Shown: one piece after another, positions 1 to 7,791 of the stretch
Numbering within the stretch: the first letter of the stretch is position 1
How the letters are laid out: every line of letters begins with the position of its first letter
Source: Aminobacter carboxidus
Lineage (GTDB): Bacteria; Pseudomonadota; Alphaproteobacteria; Rhizobiales; Rhizobiaceae
DNA length: 64,000 bases
Direction of reading: 5' to 3'
NCBI RefSeq assembly: GCF_014863355.1
Contig: NZ_JACZEP010000013.1
Span: 43,375 to 107,374, forward strand
Position numbers and translations under genes: made by a program
Notes under the pieces: model-generated
Told to the model about the DNA's origin: nothing
The model's database searches: none
What the model saw: the letters and a program-made list of their open reading frames with translations, nothing else

Positions 1-63
1 ACTCTAAAATAACTATATCCGCCCTGTCGGACGGAGGTATGCAGAGGCAGTCAGAGGCAGCAA

Positions 64-456
64 TTGTATCAGCGCAGACAGCAGCAGCAGGGACGAAGGA
101 GCACAAGTTTGCTCACGCGCCTGTTCTTGTTGCTTTTGCCGGTTTTTGCTGCCCTCACGGCCTCGGTTGCATCGAGCCACGCTCAAGCTGTCGGCTATCA
201 TCCTGAAGCACGCCTGTCGGCCGCCGATAGCTCCTATCGCCTCGCCGACGACCCGTTTGCGCTTCCTGCCTGCAGCGACACCTGCCTGCCCGTCGCCGAA
301 AGCAGCGGCGATGGCAGTGACGACGGCGCCTTGCTGCGCATCTCCAGTGCCGTTCCAGCCGTCGACCTGAGCAGCGGTTTGCTGTCGATCGACCCGTTTT
401 TCAGCTTCCTGCGCTACCGAACCAGCGAGCCGCGCGCGCCACCTGCGCAAGCCTGA
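64..456 (+). CDS. small predicted exported protein, unknown function
   Basis: Open frame of 130 codons starting at a TTG. An AGAGG motif lies six bases upstream, which supports this start. The protein begins with a Gln/Arg-rich segment, then a hydrophobic stretch (about residues 16-40) ending in an Ala-x-Ala-like site, as in a signal peptide. The rest is Ser/Ala/Asp-rich with two cysteines close together (about residues 70-74). I recognise no family. The opposite strand is also open across this interval, but its product is low-complexity and has no start context. Moderate confidence that this strand is coding; no function assigned. Confidence 0.45.
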   Translation: MYQRRQQQQGRRSTSLLTRLFLLLLPVFAALTASVASSHAQAVGYHPEARLSAADSSYRLADDPFALPACSDTCLPVAESSGDGSDDGALLRISSAVPAVDLSSGLLSIDPFFSFLRYRTSEPRAPPAQA

Positions 457-576
457 CGGCGCAACGCGCCCCACCTGCGCCGCATGACCGGATGACCGCG
501 ACCACGCCTGCGGGCTGTCGTCGCCATTCGGCCCTCATCCCCCCGGGACATTCCCGAAACAGTCTCAGGAATTATC

Positions 577-747
577 ATGTCTAAGACTCATCCTCTCGGA
601 TTCCGTATCGAACGCGACCTCAAGGAGGCGCTCGTCAAGGCAGCCAAGGACGACCACCGTTCGGTGTCGTCGATGGTTGAAATCATCATCGCAAGGTGGC
701 TGCGCGATCGCGGCTACCTCGTCGAAAAGGAAGAACGGGCAGCCTAG
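577..747 (+). CDS. small ribbon-helix-helix-like (CopG/Arc type) protein, 56 aa
   Basis: A 56-codon gene beginning with ATG and ending at a TAG. The product starts MSKTHPLGFRIERDLKEAL, then KAAKDDHRSVSSMVEIIIAR and a basic/aromatic tail. This is the pattern of a ribbon-helix-helix DNA-binding protein: a short beta strand with alternating residues (GFRIE), helix one (LKEALVKAAKDD), the Ser-rich turn (RSVSSMVE), and helix two ending in WLRDRGYL. Such proteins are usually dimeric repressors or antitoxins. No toxin-like partner is visible next to it, so a stand-alone regulator is more likely. A perfect 10-bp hairpin follows the stop. Confidence 0.7.
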   Translation: MSKTHPLGFRIERDLKEALVKAAKDDHRSVSSMVEIIIARWLRDRGYLVEKEERAA

Positions 748-765
748 GTCCGTTCCCCTTCTACC

Positions 766-796
766 CTGCCCGGCGGCGCAACTCGGCGCCGGGCAG
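766..796 (+). terminator. hairpin after the ribbon-helix-helix gene
   Basis: Perfect 10-bp inverted repeat (arms 766-775 and 787-796, loop of 11) starting 18 bases after the stop at 747. No T-run follows, so it is either a weak or factor-assisted terminator or an mRNA-stabilising hairpin. The remaining bases up to 1076 hold no gene I can support; they should contain the promoter of the downstream transporter. Confidence 0.4.
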
Positions 797-1076
797 CATC
801 TGCCAGAATGTTCCGAAATCGGCGGCCCCAGCTACTTGGGCCGCGCCAAGCTCGCGGCCCGTCTGTTCTCGGTCAAGCCGCTGCATCGTCGTCTGCAACG
901 CAACATGAATGGTTGAAACGACTTCGCGTTTGCCTCTACGACCAAAGTCATAATCCCAAAGCAGCGATGGATAATGCCCGCCTCGCGGCACTATCACTTC
1001 GTCGTCGTTAGGTTGGCGGATTCGCGTGGAGGCTGCTCTCCAGGTCCTGCCGCCGGCACTCTGGGAGGAGACATCT

Positions 1077-2963
1077 ATGGCAATTTCGGCAACAGCCGAC
1101 GCCCGCGGGCGCGGCATGACGCGAGAAGAGAAGAAGGTCATCTTCGCTTCCTCGCTCGGCACCGTTTTCGAATGGTATGATTTTTATCTCTACGGTTCAC
1201 TCGCAGCCTTCATCGGCGCGACCTTCTTTGCCTCGTATCCCGAGGCCACGCGCAACATCTTCGCGCTGCTCGCCTTCGCCGCCGGCTTCCTGGTCCGCCC
1301 GTTCGGCGCGCTGGTCTTCGGCCGCATCGGCGATCTCGTCGGCCGCAAATACACCTTCCTCGTCACCATCCTGATCATGGGCCTGTCGACCTTCTTCGTC
1401 GGCCTGCTGCCCGGCTCGGCCACCATCGGCATCGCCGCTCCGATCATCCTGATCGTGCTGCGCATGCTGCAGGGCCTGGCGCTCGGCGGTGAATATGGCG
1501 GTGCCGCGACCTATGTCGCCGAGCATGCCCCCGACGATCGTCGCGGCTACTACACCTCGTGGATCCAGACCACCGCAACGCTCGGCCTGTTCCTGTCGCT
1601 GGTCGTCATCCTGTTGGTGCAGACCTGGCTCGGCAAGGAAGCCTTCGCCGCCTGGGGCTGGCGCGTTCCGTTCCTGCTATCGTTCATCCTGCTCGGCATC
1701 TCGGTTTGGATCCGTTTGTCGCTGTCGGAATCGCCGACCTTCCAGCGCATGAAGGAAGAGGGCAAGGGCTCCAAGGCGCCGCTGTCGGAAGCCTTCGGCC
1801 AGTGGAAGAACGCCAAGATCGCCCTGCTCGCTCTGTTCGGTCTCACCGCCGGCCAGGCTGTGGTGTGGTACTCGGGCCAGTTCTACGCCCTGTTCTTCCT
1901 GCAGAACGTGCTCAAGGTCGACTCGCAGGCGGTCAACATCATGATCGCGATCTCGCTGCTGCTCGGCACCGGCTTCTTCTTGCTGTTCGGCTGGCTGTCC
2001 GACAAGATCGGCCGCAAGCCAATCATCATGGCAGGTCTCGCACTCGCCATCGTCACCTACTTCCCGCTGTTCAAGGCGCTGACCTGGGCCGCAAACCCGG
2101 CACTCGCCACCGCACAGCAGAACGTTCGCGCCACTGTCACCGCCGCTCCTGGCGACTGCAAGTTCCAGTTCAACCCGGTGGGCACCGCGAAGTTCACGAC
2201 CTCTTGCGATATCGCAACTTCGTTCCTGACCAAGAACTCAGTTCCTTATGACGTCGTCACCACGGCGGCTCCAGGCACCGCAGCCAGCGTCAAGATCGGC
2301 AACGAGACCGTCACCTCCTATGACGCCATCGCCGCTGGCGATGCTGCAAAGGCGAATGACGCAGCCTTCGTCAAAGCGGTGAACATCGCCCTCCACGCTG
2401 GCGGTTATCCGCTTGTCCGCGGCGCGGCCAAGGTTGCCGACCAGAAGCTCGACGCCTTCATCACCGCCAACCCCGAGCTCAAGCTCGACGCCGCCGCCAT
2501 CCGCGCCGGTGAAAAGGTAACGGTGCCTGCCGCTCAGGCGATCAAGGACAAGATCGTCACCGCCGAAGAGGCAGCCAGTGCTCCGGAAATCGGCTTCTTC
2601 AACATCCCCGCCGGCGGTTCCTTCGCCATGGTCGCCGATCCGGCCGCAGTGAGCTGGCCGGGCGTCATCGCCATCCTCACCGTGCTGGTCATCTACGTGA
2701 CCATGGTCTACGGCCCTATCGCCGCGATCCTGGTCGAAATGTTCCCGACCCGGATCCGCTACACCGGCATGTCGCTGCCCTACCACATCGGCAACGGCTG
2801 GTTCGGCGGCCTGCTGCCGGCAACCGCCTTCGCCATGAGTGCCGCGGCCGGCGACATCTACTACGGCCTCTGGTACCCGATCGCGATTGCCGCCATGACG
2901 CTGATCATCGGCACGCTGTTCGTCAAGGACACGCTCGGAACCAACCTCAACGCCAAGGACTGA
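1077..2963 (+). CDS. MFS transporter of the metabolite:H+ symporter (MHS) type with a large extra domain
   Basis: Inner-membrane secondary transporter, 628 aa. The start is the ATG preceded by GGGAGGAG. The N-terminus carries the MHS signature GTVFEWYDFYLYG (28-40), MFS motif A (GRIGDLVGRK, 82-91), the loop GGEYGGAATYVAEH (137-150), and a second motif-A copy (WLSDKIGRK, 306-314). MHS members such as ProP, KgtP and ShiA are normally 430-550 aa. Here about 190 residues (roughly 338-525), Ala/Thr/Val-rich with two cysteines (361, 377), sit between membrane segments in the C-terminal half before the last helices (EMFPTRIRYTGMSLPYH). Substrate cannot be told; dicarboxylates or other organic acids are typical. 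A strong terminator follows, so it is probably monocistronic. Confidence 0.9.
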   Translation: MAISATADARGRGMTREEKKVIFASSLGTVFEWYDFYLYGSLAAFIGATFFASYPEATRNIFALLAFAAGFLVRPFGALVFGRIGDLVGRKYTFLVTILIMGLSTFFVGLLPGSATIGIAAPIILIVLRMLQGLALGGEYGGAATYVAEHAPDDRRGYYTSWIQTTATLGLFLSLVVILLVQTWLGKEAFAAWGWRVPFLLSFILLGISVWIRLSLSESPTFQRMKEEGKGSKAPLSEAFGQWKNAKIALLALFGLTAGQAVVWYSGQFYALFFLQNVLKVDSQAVNIMIAISLLLGTGFFLLFGWLSDKIGRKPIIMAGLALAIVTYFPLFKALTWAANPALATAQQNVRATVTAAPGDCKFQFNPVGTAKFTTSCDIATSFLTKNSVPYDVVTTAAPGTAASVKIGNETVTSYDAIAAGDAAKANDAAFVKAVNIALHAGGYPLVRGAAKVADQKLDAFITANPELKLDAAAIRAGEKVTVPAAQAIKDKIVTAEEAASAPEIGFFNIPAGGSFAMVADPAAVSWPGVIAILTVLVIYVTMVYGPIAAILVEMFPTRIRYTGMSLPYHIGNGWFGGLLPATAFAMSAAAGDIYYGLWYPIAIAAMTLIIGTLFVKDTLGTNLNAKD

Positions 2964-2987
2964 TTGCGGTCATTCCTGACAACAAGA

Positions 2988-3020
2988 AGCCCGGCAGGAT
3001 CGCTCCTGCCGGGCTTTTTC
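2988..3020 (+). terminator. rho-independent terminator after the MHS transporter
   Basis: Perfect 12-bp stem (2988-2999 with 3004-3015), 4-base loop, then a TTTTT run. It lies 24 bases past the transporter stop and 17 bases before the end of the convergent flavoprotein gene. Confidence 0.9.
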
Positions 3021-3036
3021 TTTGGGCGCATAGCGT

Positions 3037-3930
3037 TCAGTCGGCCTCGAACATCAGTGAGCGATGCGTGGCCGCCCCTGCCATGGCGCCGTCGCCGACC
3101 GACAGCGCCACCGAGCCGGCAGCCCGCGCAATGTCGCCGCAGGCGAACACGCCCCTCGCCGTTGTCTGCTTCATCGCGTCGGTCCTGATGAAAGCCCCCA
3201 TCGGCCCGGCATCCAGCTCGCAGCCCAGTTGTTCGACCCAAGGGATCTGGAGCGAGGTCCTGGGCATGGTGAACAGCCCGTCCAGTGCGACCACCCGGCC
3301 GTCTTCCAGAACGACATCGGCGCTTTCGCCCCTGATCTCACGGACCAGTGCCGGCTCCACCGTCGTGCCGCGCGCAGCAAGCTGTCGTAGCTGCTCGGCA
3401 TCAGGAACGAAGACGCCATTGGTGAACAGCGTCGTCGTGCCCCAGTCCGGCAGCATCAGCCCGTGGTGGATGGAGTGCTCCGACACGGCGAGCACCCCGA
3501 TGCGGCCCTGCTCCAATTCGTAGCCGTGGCAATAGGGACAGTGGAAGACGGAACGGCCCCAGCGCTCACGCAGGCCGGGGATATCAGGCAGGCTGTCGGA
3601 GACCCCAGCCGCCAGCACCAGCCGCCGGGCTGTTTTCACGCGGCCGTTGCCGAGATCGACGGCGAAGCCACCCTCGATCCGCCGCGCGCCCTCCGCCCTG
3701 CCCTCGACCCACGCCACGCTGGGATAGCGCTCGAGCTGCACCCGCGCCTCGGCGGCAATCGCCCCAGGCTCGCGCCCATCCTGGCCAAGGAAGCCATGTG
3801 ATTGCGCCGCGAAGCGATTGCGGCGCTCGCCGGCGTCGACCACCAGGATCTTGCGCCGGGCACGGGCAAGCTGCAGCCCCGCAGAAATCCCCGCATAACT
3901 CCCCCCGACAATGACGACGTCGAAATTCAT
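3037..3930 (-). CDS. NAD(P)/FAD-dependent oxidoreductase, thioredoxin-reductase-like
   Basis: Soluble flavoprotein disulfide reductase, 297 aa. The dinucleotide-binding motif GGSYAG is at residues 9-14, the redox pair C131-P-Y-C134 lies in FHCPYCHGYE, and a C-terminal FAD motif GVFACGDIA is present. The architecture is that of low-molecular-weight thioredoxin reductase relatives, but the active site is CPYC instead of the CATC of the true TrxB encoded at 20123-21097. It is therefore a paralogue, probably with a different thiol partner. The start was chosen at the ATG behind AAGGAAACG. It is transcribed divergently from an Rrf2 regulator with palindromes between, which suggests the regulator controls it. 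Confidence 0.88.
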   Translation of the reverse strand: MNFDVVIVGGSYAGISAGLQLARARRKILVVDAGERRNRFAAQSHGFLGQDGREPGAIAAEARVQLERYPSVAWVEGRAEGARRIEGGFAVDLGNGRVKTARRLVLAAGVSDSLPDIPGLRERWGRSVFHCPYCHGYELEQGRIGVLAVSEHSIHHGLMLPDWGTTTLFTNGVFVPDAEQLRQLAARGTTVEPALVREIRGESADVVLEDGRVVALDGLFTMPRTSLQIPWVEQLGCELDAGPMGAFIRTDAMKQTTARGVFACGDIARAAGSVALSVGDGAMAGAATHRSLMFEAD

Positions 3931-4014
3931 GGTTTCGTTTCCTTGATGCGTTGCGCCTGCCCGACAGGCCTGATGGCCTTCCCGGAATATCACGCCACTT
4001 ATTATGTTACATGA

Positions 4015-4027
4015 TTGACGTCGTCAA
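4015..4027. promoter_or_regulatory. candidate operator palindrome between flavoprotein and Rrf2 genes
   Basis: TTGAC-GTC-GTCAA, 5-bp arms with a 3-base centre, in the 170-bp divergent intergenic region. Together with the second palindrome 3 bases downstream it forms a plausible binding region for the adjacent Rrf2 protein. Inferred from symmetry and position only. Confidence 0.4.
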
Positions 4028-4030
4028 GTT

Positions 4031-4053
4031 CACGCAACTCCTGTTGTTGCGTG
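4031..4053. promoter_or_regulatory. second candidate operator, 8-bp perfect inverted repeat
   Basis: CACGCAAC, a 7-base spacer, then GTTGCGTG. It lies about 65 bases before the Rrf2 coding region and about 100 bases from the flavoprotein start. Position and symmetry fit an autoregulatory site. Confidence 0.45.
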
Positions 4054-4117
4054 ATTGCTCATCTGTTAGGTCTGCTCAGCCGCCGAAGGCGACCGAACCG
4101 TGCCGAAAGAACAGATG

Positions 4118-4564
4118 ATGAGACCCGACACCCGCCTCTCCCGCATGCTGCATGTGCTGATCCACATGCAGCACCACGAGGGCACCGCCACGTCAGACGC
4201 CATAGCAACCATGCTCGGCACCAACCCTGTCGTCGTGCGCCGGACCATGGCCGGACTGCGCGACCAGGGTTATGTCCGCTCCGAGAAAGGCCATGGCGGC
4301 GGCTGGCTCTTGGCGCGGCCGCTGGAGGAGATTACGTTACTCGACATCCACAAGGCGCTCGGCGCGCCGCAACTTTTCGCCATCGGTCTCGCAGGCGACA
4401 ACCCAAACTGCACCGTCGAACAAGCGGTCAACGTCTCGCTCGCCGAGGCGATGAACGAGGCCGAGACGATCCTGCTGGCAAAATTCGGCAAGGTCACGCT
4501 GGCGGAGCTGGCCGAAGGTGCTGCAAAGGCCTCCACGCGCAAGCTCACGATGGAGCACTTCTAG
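4118..4564 (+). CDS. Rrf2 family transcriptional regulator
   Basis: About 148 aa with an N-terminal winged helix-turn-helix (RLSRMLHVLIHMQ, then SDAIATMLGTNPVVVRRTM) and the glycine-rich wing KGHGGGWLLARP typical of Rrf2. Only one cysteine is present (in DNPNCTVEQ), so the three-Cys iron-sulfur ligand set of IscR/NsrR is missing. This resembles the cluster-free YwnA-like branch. The start is uncertain: ATG at 4115 or 4118, or a GTG at 4100. The ATG nearest the conserved RLSRMLHVL segment was taken. The divergent flavoprotein reductase is the likely target, pointing to thiol or electrophile stress control. Confidence 0.88.
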   Translation: MRPDTRLSRMLHVLIHMQHHEGTATSDAIATMLGTNPVVVRRTMAGLRDQGYVRSEKGHGGGWLLARPLEEITLLDIHKALGAPQLFAIGLAGDNPNCTVEQAVNVSLAEAMNEAETILLAKFGKVTLAELAEGAAKASTRKLTMEHF

Positions 4565-4699
4565 GGACGCGCCCGGGCTCGGGCAAGTACGCCGCGCAGG
4601 CGGGCCCTAAGCTATTGATGCGCGAGGTTTGGTACGGACCAAAACCGACGACATCAAATGCCCGTCACCTCCATTGGCGAGGTCGCGCTCACAGCAGGT

Positions 4700-5158
4700 C
4701 TATTTGCCGGGGCCTTCCTGGATCGTGATGATCTTTGCGTCGAATTCCTTGCAGGCATTGTCGTGGCAGATACCGTTGATCCAGACCTGCCCGTCACCGA
4801 ACATGATGCCTTTGTAGTTGACGAACAGGTCGTCGTACTTCTGGTCGGTGACCGCCTTGGCGATTGTCGGCGTGAAGATCGCGTCATAGTTTTCGGCAAA
4901 CGCCTTGGCCGACTTGATATGGGTTTCTTTGCCGTTGACGCGCACGCCGATCGGGTAGCTCACAAGTTCGGCCACGCCCGCCGCATCATGTGCCGCAACC
5001 GCCGCCTGCAACGCCTTGATCACCGCCTCGTATTTGGTGTGATCGCCTAGTTGTTGGTCAATGGTCTGATTGGTCGTTTCACTCTGCGCGCCAGCGGGGG
5101 CGACCAAGACCAGCGCGAAGGTGGTAGCAAGAAGTACGTGCCGCATCGATTTCAGCAT
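4700..5158 (-). CDS. exported protein of unknown function, NTF2-like
   Basis: A 152-aa protein with a signal peptide (residues 1-25, ending PAGA-QS). The mature part resembles small NTF2-like/DUF4440-type folds: an initial helix (KYEAVIKALQAAVAAHDAAG), the LVSYPIGVRVNGKE strand pair, KAFAENYDAIFTP, and a C-terminal strand region with two cysteines (ICHDNACKEF). The start is the ATG 8 bases behind AAAGGA; an upstream in-frame ATG at 5182 has no such site. No family-specific catalytic residues are recognised. It appears to be a single gene with its own promoter in 5159-5340. Confidence 0.75.
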   Translation of the reverse strand: MLKSMRHVLLATTFALVLVAPAGAQSETTNQTIDQQLGDHTKYEAVIKALQAAVAAHDAAGVAELVSYPIGVRVNGKETHIKSAKAFAENYDAIFTPTIAKAVTDQKYDDLFVNYKGIMFGDGQVWINGICHDNACKEFDAKIITIQEGPGK

Positions 5159-5348
5159 GTCCGCAGTCCTTTCAGGTGCCATTGCAGTTTCAATCTGTTG
5201 GATCGCAGTTCTAAGGCTGGCCTCTACAGGGGGCGTCCATACGATTTCACAGTCGACACATCAGGGCAACGCGGGAACACTTGAACCAACTGCCACCATT
5301 GCCGGCAATTTCATTTATGGTGAATGCGGCACCGCTGACATACGGAGC

Positions 5349-5380
5349 AAAAGCCGGCAGGCGCGCGCCTGCCGGCTTTT
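5349..5380. terminator. bidirectional terminator, perfect 32-bp palindrome
   Basis: A perfectly symmetric palindrome (5349-5364 with 5365-5380) flanked by AAAA on the left and TTTT on the right, so it can terminate in both directions. It lies 34 bases past the 3' end of the DHA2 transporter gene on the minus strand. Confidence 0.8.
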
Positions 5381-5413
5381 CATGTGCTGCGCACGATACC
5401 CCGCACCCACGCC

Positions 5414-6907
5414 TCAGGTGCCTTGCGTTTCGGTCTGCAGGCCGTCGCGGTTGCGGATGATCAAGGTCAGCGCAGCGCCGCAGATGGCGATGGCGCTGCA
5501 CAGATAGGCCGCCATCTCGATCGCTTGGCCCAAGGCATGGCGCGCCGCCTCCAATTGCGCGCCTGAACTGTCCGGCCCCAGCGCCGCGCTCATCGGCATA
5601 TCAGCGAGCTGTGGGTAGTCGACGAGCGCCAGCCGATAGACCAGCGTCAGCAGGCTGCCGAGCACGGCAATGCCAAAGGCGCCGCCGAGCTCCGTGCTCG
5701 CCTCGGACAAGCCGGCGGCAGCACCGGCATGCGAAGACGGCACGGAGCCGACGATGACATCGGTCGTCATGGTGAAAACCGGGGCGAGCCCGAGTGAGAA
5801 CAGGCAGTAGGCGCCGATCATCAGCGCGCGGTCGCCGCTTGAGACGGCGGCACCAGCCAGCGCGAAGCCGCCGGCGGCAACGAGGAAGCCCAAGGCCATG
5901 AGTCCGGCCGTGCCGAGGCGCGGCGCAATCGCCGGCGCGGCAAGCGCGCCGACAATGAAGGCAATGCCCGACGGCGCCGCAGCAAGGCCTGCCTGCAACT
6001 GTGTCAGGCCGAGCCCGAACTGCAAGTACAGCGCCACCAGAAGGAACATGCCGAAGGCGACGAAGAAGCCCAAAATGTTGATCGTCAGCGCTGCCGAGAA
6101 GCGCGGCGAGGCAAACATCTTGAGATCGAGGAACGGAACTGCCAGCCGCTGCTGCCGACGGCAAAACAGCACAGCGGCAACGATGCTCAGCGTCAGCGCG
6201 ATGCCGGCCTCGCCGCTCCAGCCGTCCGTCGCCACCTTCTTGATCGCATAGACGAGGCCAAGCACCGCCACGAGCAGGCCGAATGCGCTCGCCATATCGG
6301 GGCGCGGCGCGGAGCTGTCGCGCGCTTCCGGCAGCAACTTCGGACCGCAGACCAGCAACAGCGCCATGACAGGCAGGTTGATCAGAAATACCGAACCCCA
6401 CCAGAAATATTCGAGCAACAGGCCGCCGATCAACGGGCCGATGGCGCCGCCGGCGGAGAAGCTGGCGATCCAGACGCCGATCGCCTTGCTGCGGTCTTCG
6501 GGATGCGGAAACAGGTTGCTGACCATCGACAGCGTCGAAGGCGCGAGCGTCGCCGCCGCAAGTCCCATCAGCGCCCGCGCCGCGATCATCATCGGCGCGG
6601 AACTGGAAAAAGCAGCGATCAGCGACGCGGCGCCGAACGCGAAGGCGCCCCACAGGAGCAGCCGCCGGCGGCCGATGCGGTCGCCGAAGACGCCCATAGG
6701 GATCAGCGCCGCGGCCAGGATGAAGCCGTATATGTCCACCATCCACAACAGCTGGGCCGGGCTTGGATCGAGGTCGGCGGCGAGTTCGGGCACGGCAAGG
6801 TTCAACACCGTCAGGTCCATCGAATACAGCAGGCAAGGCAGAGCGAGGATCGCCATCGCAAGCCATTCGCGCCGCCCTGCCCGCGGCAAATCACCCTGCT
6901 TTTCCAT
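5414..6907 (-). CDS. MFS multidrug exporter of the DHA2 (14-TM, SmvA/QacA-like) family
   Basis: Inner-membrane drug:H+ antiporter, 497 aa, the usual length for DHA2. Features seen are the first-helix signature (CLLYSMDLTVLNLAVPELA), WMVDIYGFILAAALIPMG, motif A (GDRIGRRRLLLWG), the antiporter motif C region (GVWIASFSAGGAIGPLIGGLLLE), and FFLINLP-like SVFLINLPVM. The start is the second of two adjacent ATGs, five bases behind GGGAGG. It is divergent from an HxlR regulator across 96 bp, the common arrangement for a drug-responsive pump and its repressor. Substrates such as quaternary ammonium compounds or dyes are typical of SmvA/QacA but are not provable here. Confidence 0.9.
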   Translation of the reverse strand: MEKQGDLPRAGRREWLAMAILALPCLLYSMDLTVLNLAVPELAADLDPSPAQLLWMVDIYGFILAAALIPMGVFGDRIGRRRLLLWGAFAFGAASLIAAFSSSAPMMIAARALMGLAAATLAPSTLSMVSNLFPHPEDRSKAIGVWIASFSAGGAIGPLIGGLLLEYFWWGSVFLINLPVMALLLVCGPKLLPEARDSSAPRPDMASAFGLLVAVLGLVYAIKKVATDGWSGEAGIALTLSIVAAVLFCRRQQRLAVPFLDLKMFASPRFSAALTINILGFFVAFGMFLLVALYLQFGLGLTQLQAGLAAAPSGIAFIVGALAAPAIAPRLGTAGLMALGFLVAAGGFALAGAAVSSGDRALMIGAYCLFSLGLAPVFTMTTDVIVGSVPSSHAGAAAGLSEASTELGGAFGIAVLGSLLTLVYRLALVDYPQLADMPMSAALGPDSSGAQLEAARHALGQAIEMAAYLCSAIAICGAALTLIIRNRDGLQTETQGT

Positions 6908-6953
6908 CATCGCCTCCCTGGCGCGCTTGATCGTCACTTGTCGGCGTGACAAT

Positions 6954-6969
6954 GTGAACATAAGTGAAC
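6954..6969. promoter_or_regulatory. direct repeat in DHA2/HxlR divergent promoter
   Basis: Two GTGAAC hexamers exactly 10 bp apart, on one helical face, in the 96-bp region between the exporter and HxlR starts. Candidate HxlR binding site; inferred from position only. Confidence 0.3.
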
Positions 6970-7003
6970 TGCGTAGTCCTAAAAAGCAACTATAGAGTTT
7001 TTA

Positions 7004-7681
7004 ATGAGAACCAACAAGAGCCGCAGCTACGACGACGGCTGCGCGACAGCCCATGCCCTGGACCTGATCGGCGAGCGCTGGGCGCTGCTTGTCGTGCGCG
7101 AGCTGCTCTTCGGACCGAAACGCTTCACCGACCTGCGCACCGACTTGCGCACCATCAGCCCCAACGTGCTGACGCAGCGCCTGGAAACGCTGGAGGAGAC
7201 AGGCATCGTACGCCGGCGCAAGCTGCCGCCGCCGGCCGCCTCGTGGATCTATGAGCTGACCGAATGGGGCAGCGATCTTGAGAACACCATCGTGACGCTG
7301 GGCAAATGGGCGGCGCGCTCACCGTTTCTGGAACAAGGCCTGCCGATCAGCCGGGCCGGGCTGCTTCTGGCCATGCGGGCGATGTATGCGCTGAGCAACG
7401 ATGGCGGTTTCTGCGTGCGCCTCGACATGCCCGACGGCACGGCAACAGTTGCCGGCACACCGGACGGTTTCGAAATTCATACCGGGGACGACACATCGAA
7501 GGCCGCGCAGGCCATGTTCTCCGGCACGTCGGGCGTGCTCGACAGTATCCTGTTCGGCAACGTGACCATCGACGCGGCAGTGACGGCTGGAGACGCCAAG
7601 ATAGCCGGCGACAGGACCGCCATCGACAGGTTTCTACGCGCTTTCCCCATGCCGGCCGCCACGCCCGACATCACCCCATGA
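7004..7681 (+). CDS. HxlR family regulator with C-terminal SCP2-like domain
   Basis: 225 aa. The HxlR winged helix occupies residues 1-100: the conserved N-terminal cysteine in DDGCATAHALDLIGERW, ELLFGPKRFTDLR, ISPNVLTQRLETLEETGIV. Most HxlR proteins stop near 110-130 aa. Here about 110 further residues resemble a sterol-carrier-protein-2 fold (MFSGTSGVLDSILFG, then TAIDRFLRAFPM), suggesting a hydrophobic ligand pocket. It starts with ATG close to the divergent DHA2 exporter, its likely target. I infer ligand-responsive control of the pump. Confidence 0.9.
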   Translation: MRTNKSRSYDDGCATAHALDLIGERWALLVVRELLFGPKRFTDLRTDLRTISPNVLTQRLETLEETGIVRRRKLPPPAASWIYELTEWGSDLENTIVTLGKWAARSPFLEQGLPISRAGLLLAMRAMYALSNDGGFCVRLDMPDGTATVAGTPDGFEIHTGDDTSKAAQAMFSGTSGVLDSILFGNVTIDAAVTAGDAKIAGDRTAIDRFLRAFPMPAATPDITP

Positions 7682-7791
7682 GCGCGACGCGACGTGGACC
7701 GAGGGAGTGCGGCGCCCCCTCCTGCCCTGCTGGCGCCGGTTTTGGAATTGCCGCATAAGCACCTGACATCTCTTCCACAGGTCGGATCACC

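Noticed and set aside
13..474. Minus-strand frame opposite the first small gene
   Set aside because: Product is low-complexity (Ala/Gln/Arg/Gly) with no start site; the plus strand has a ribosome site, a signal peptide and better composition. Neither is certain.
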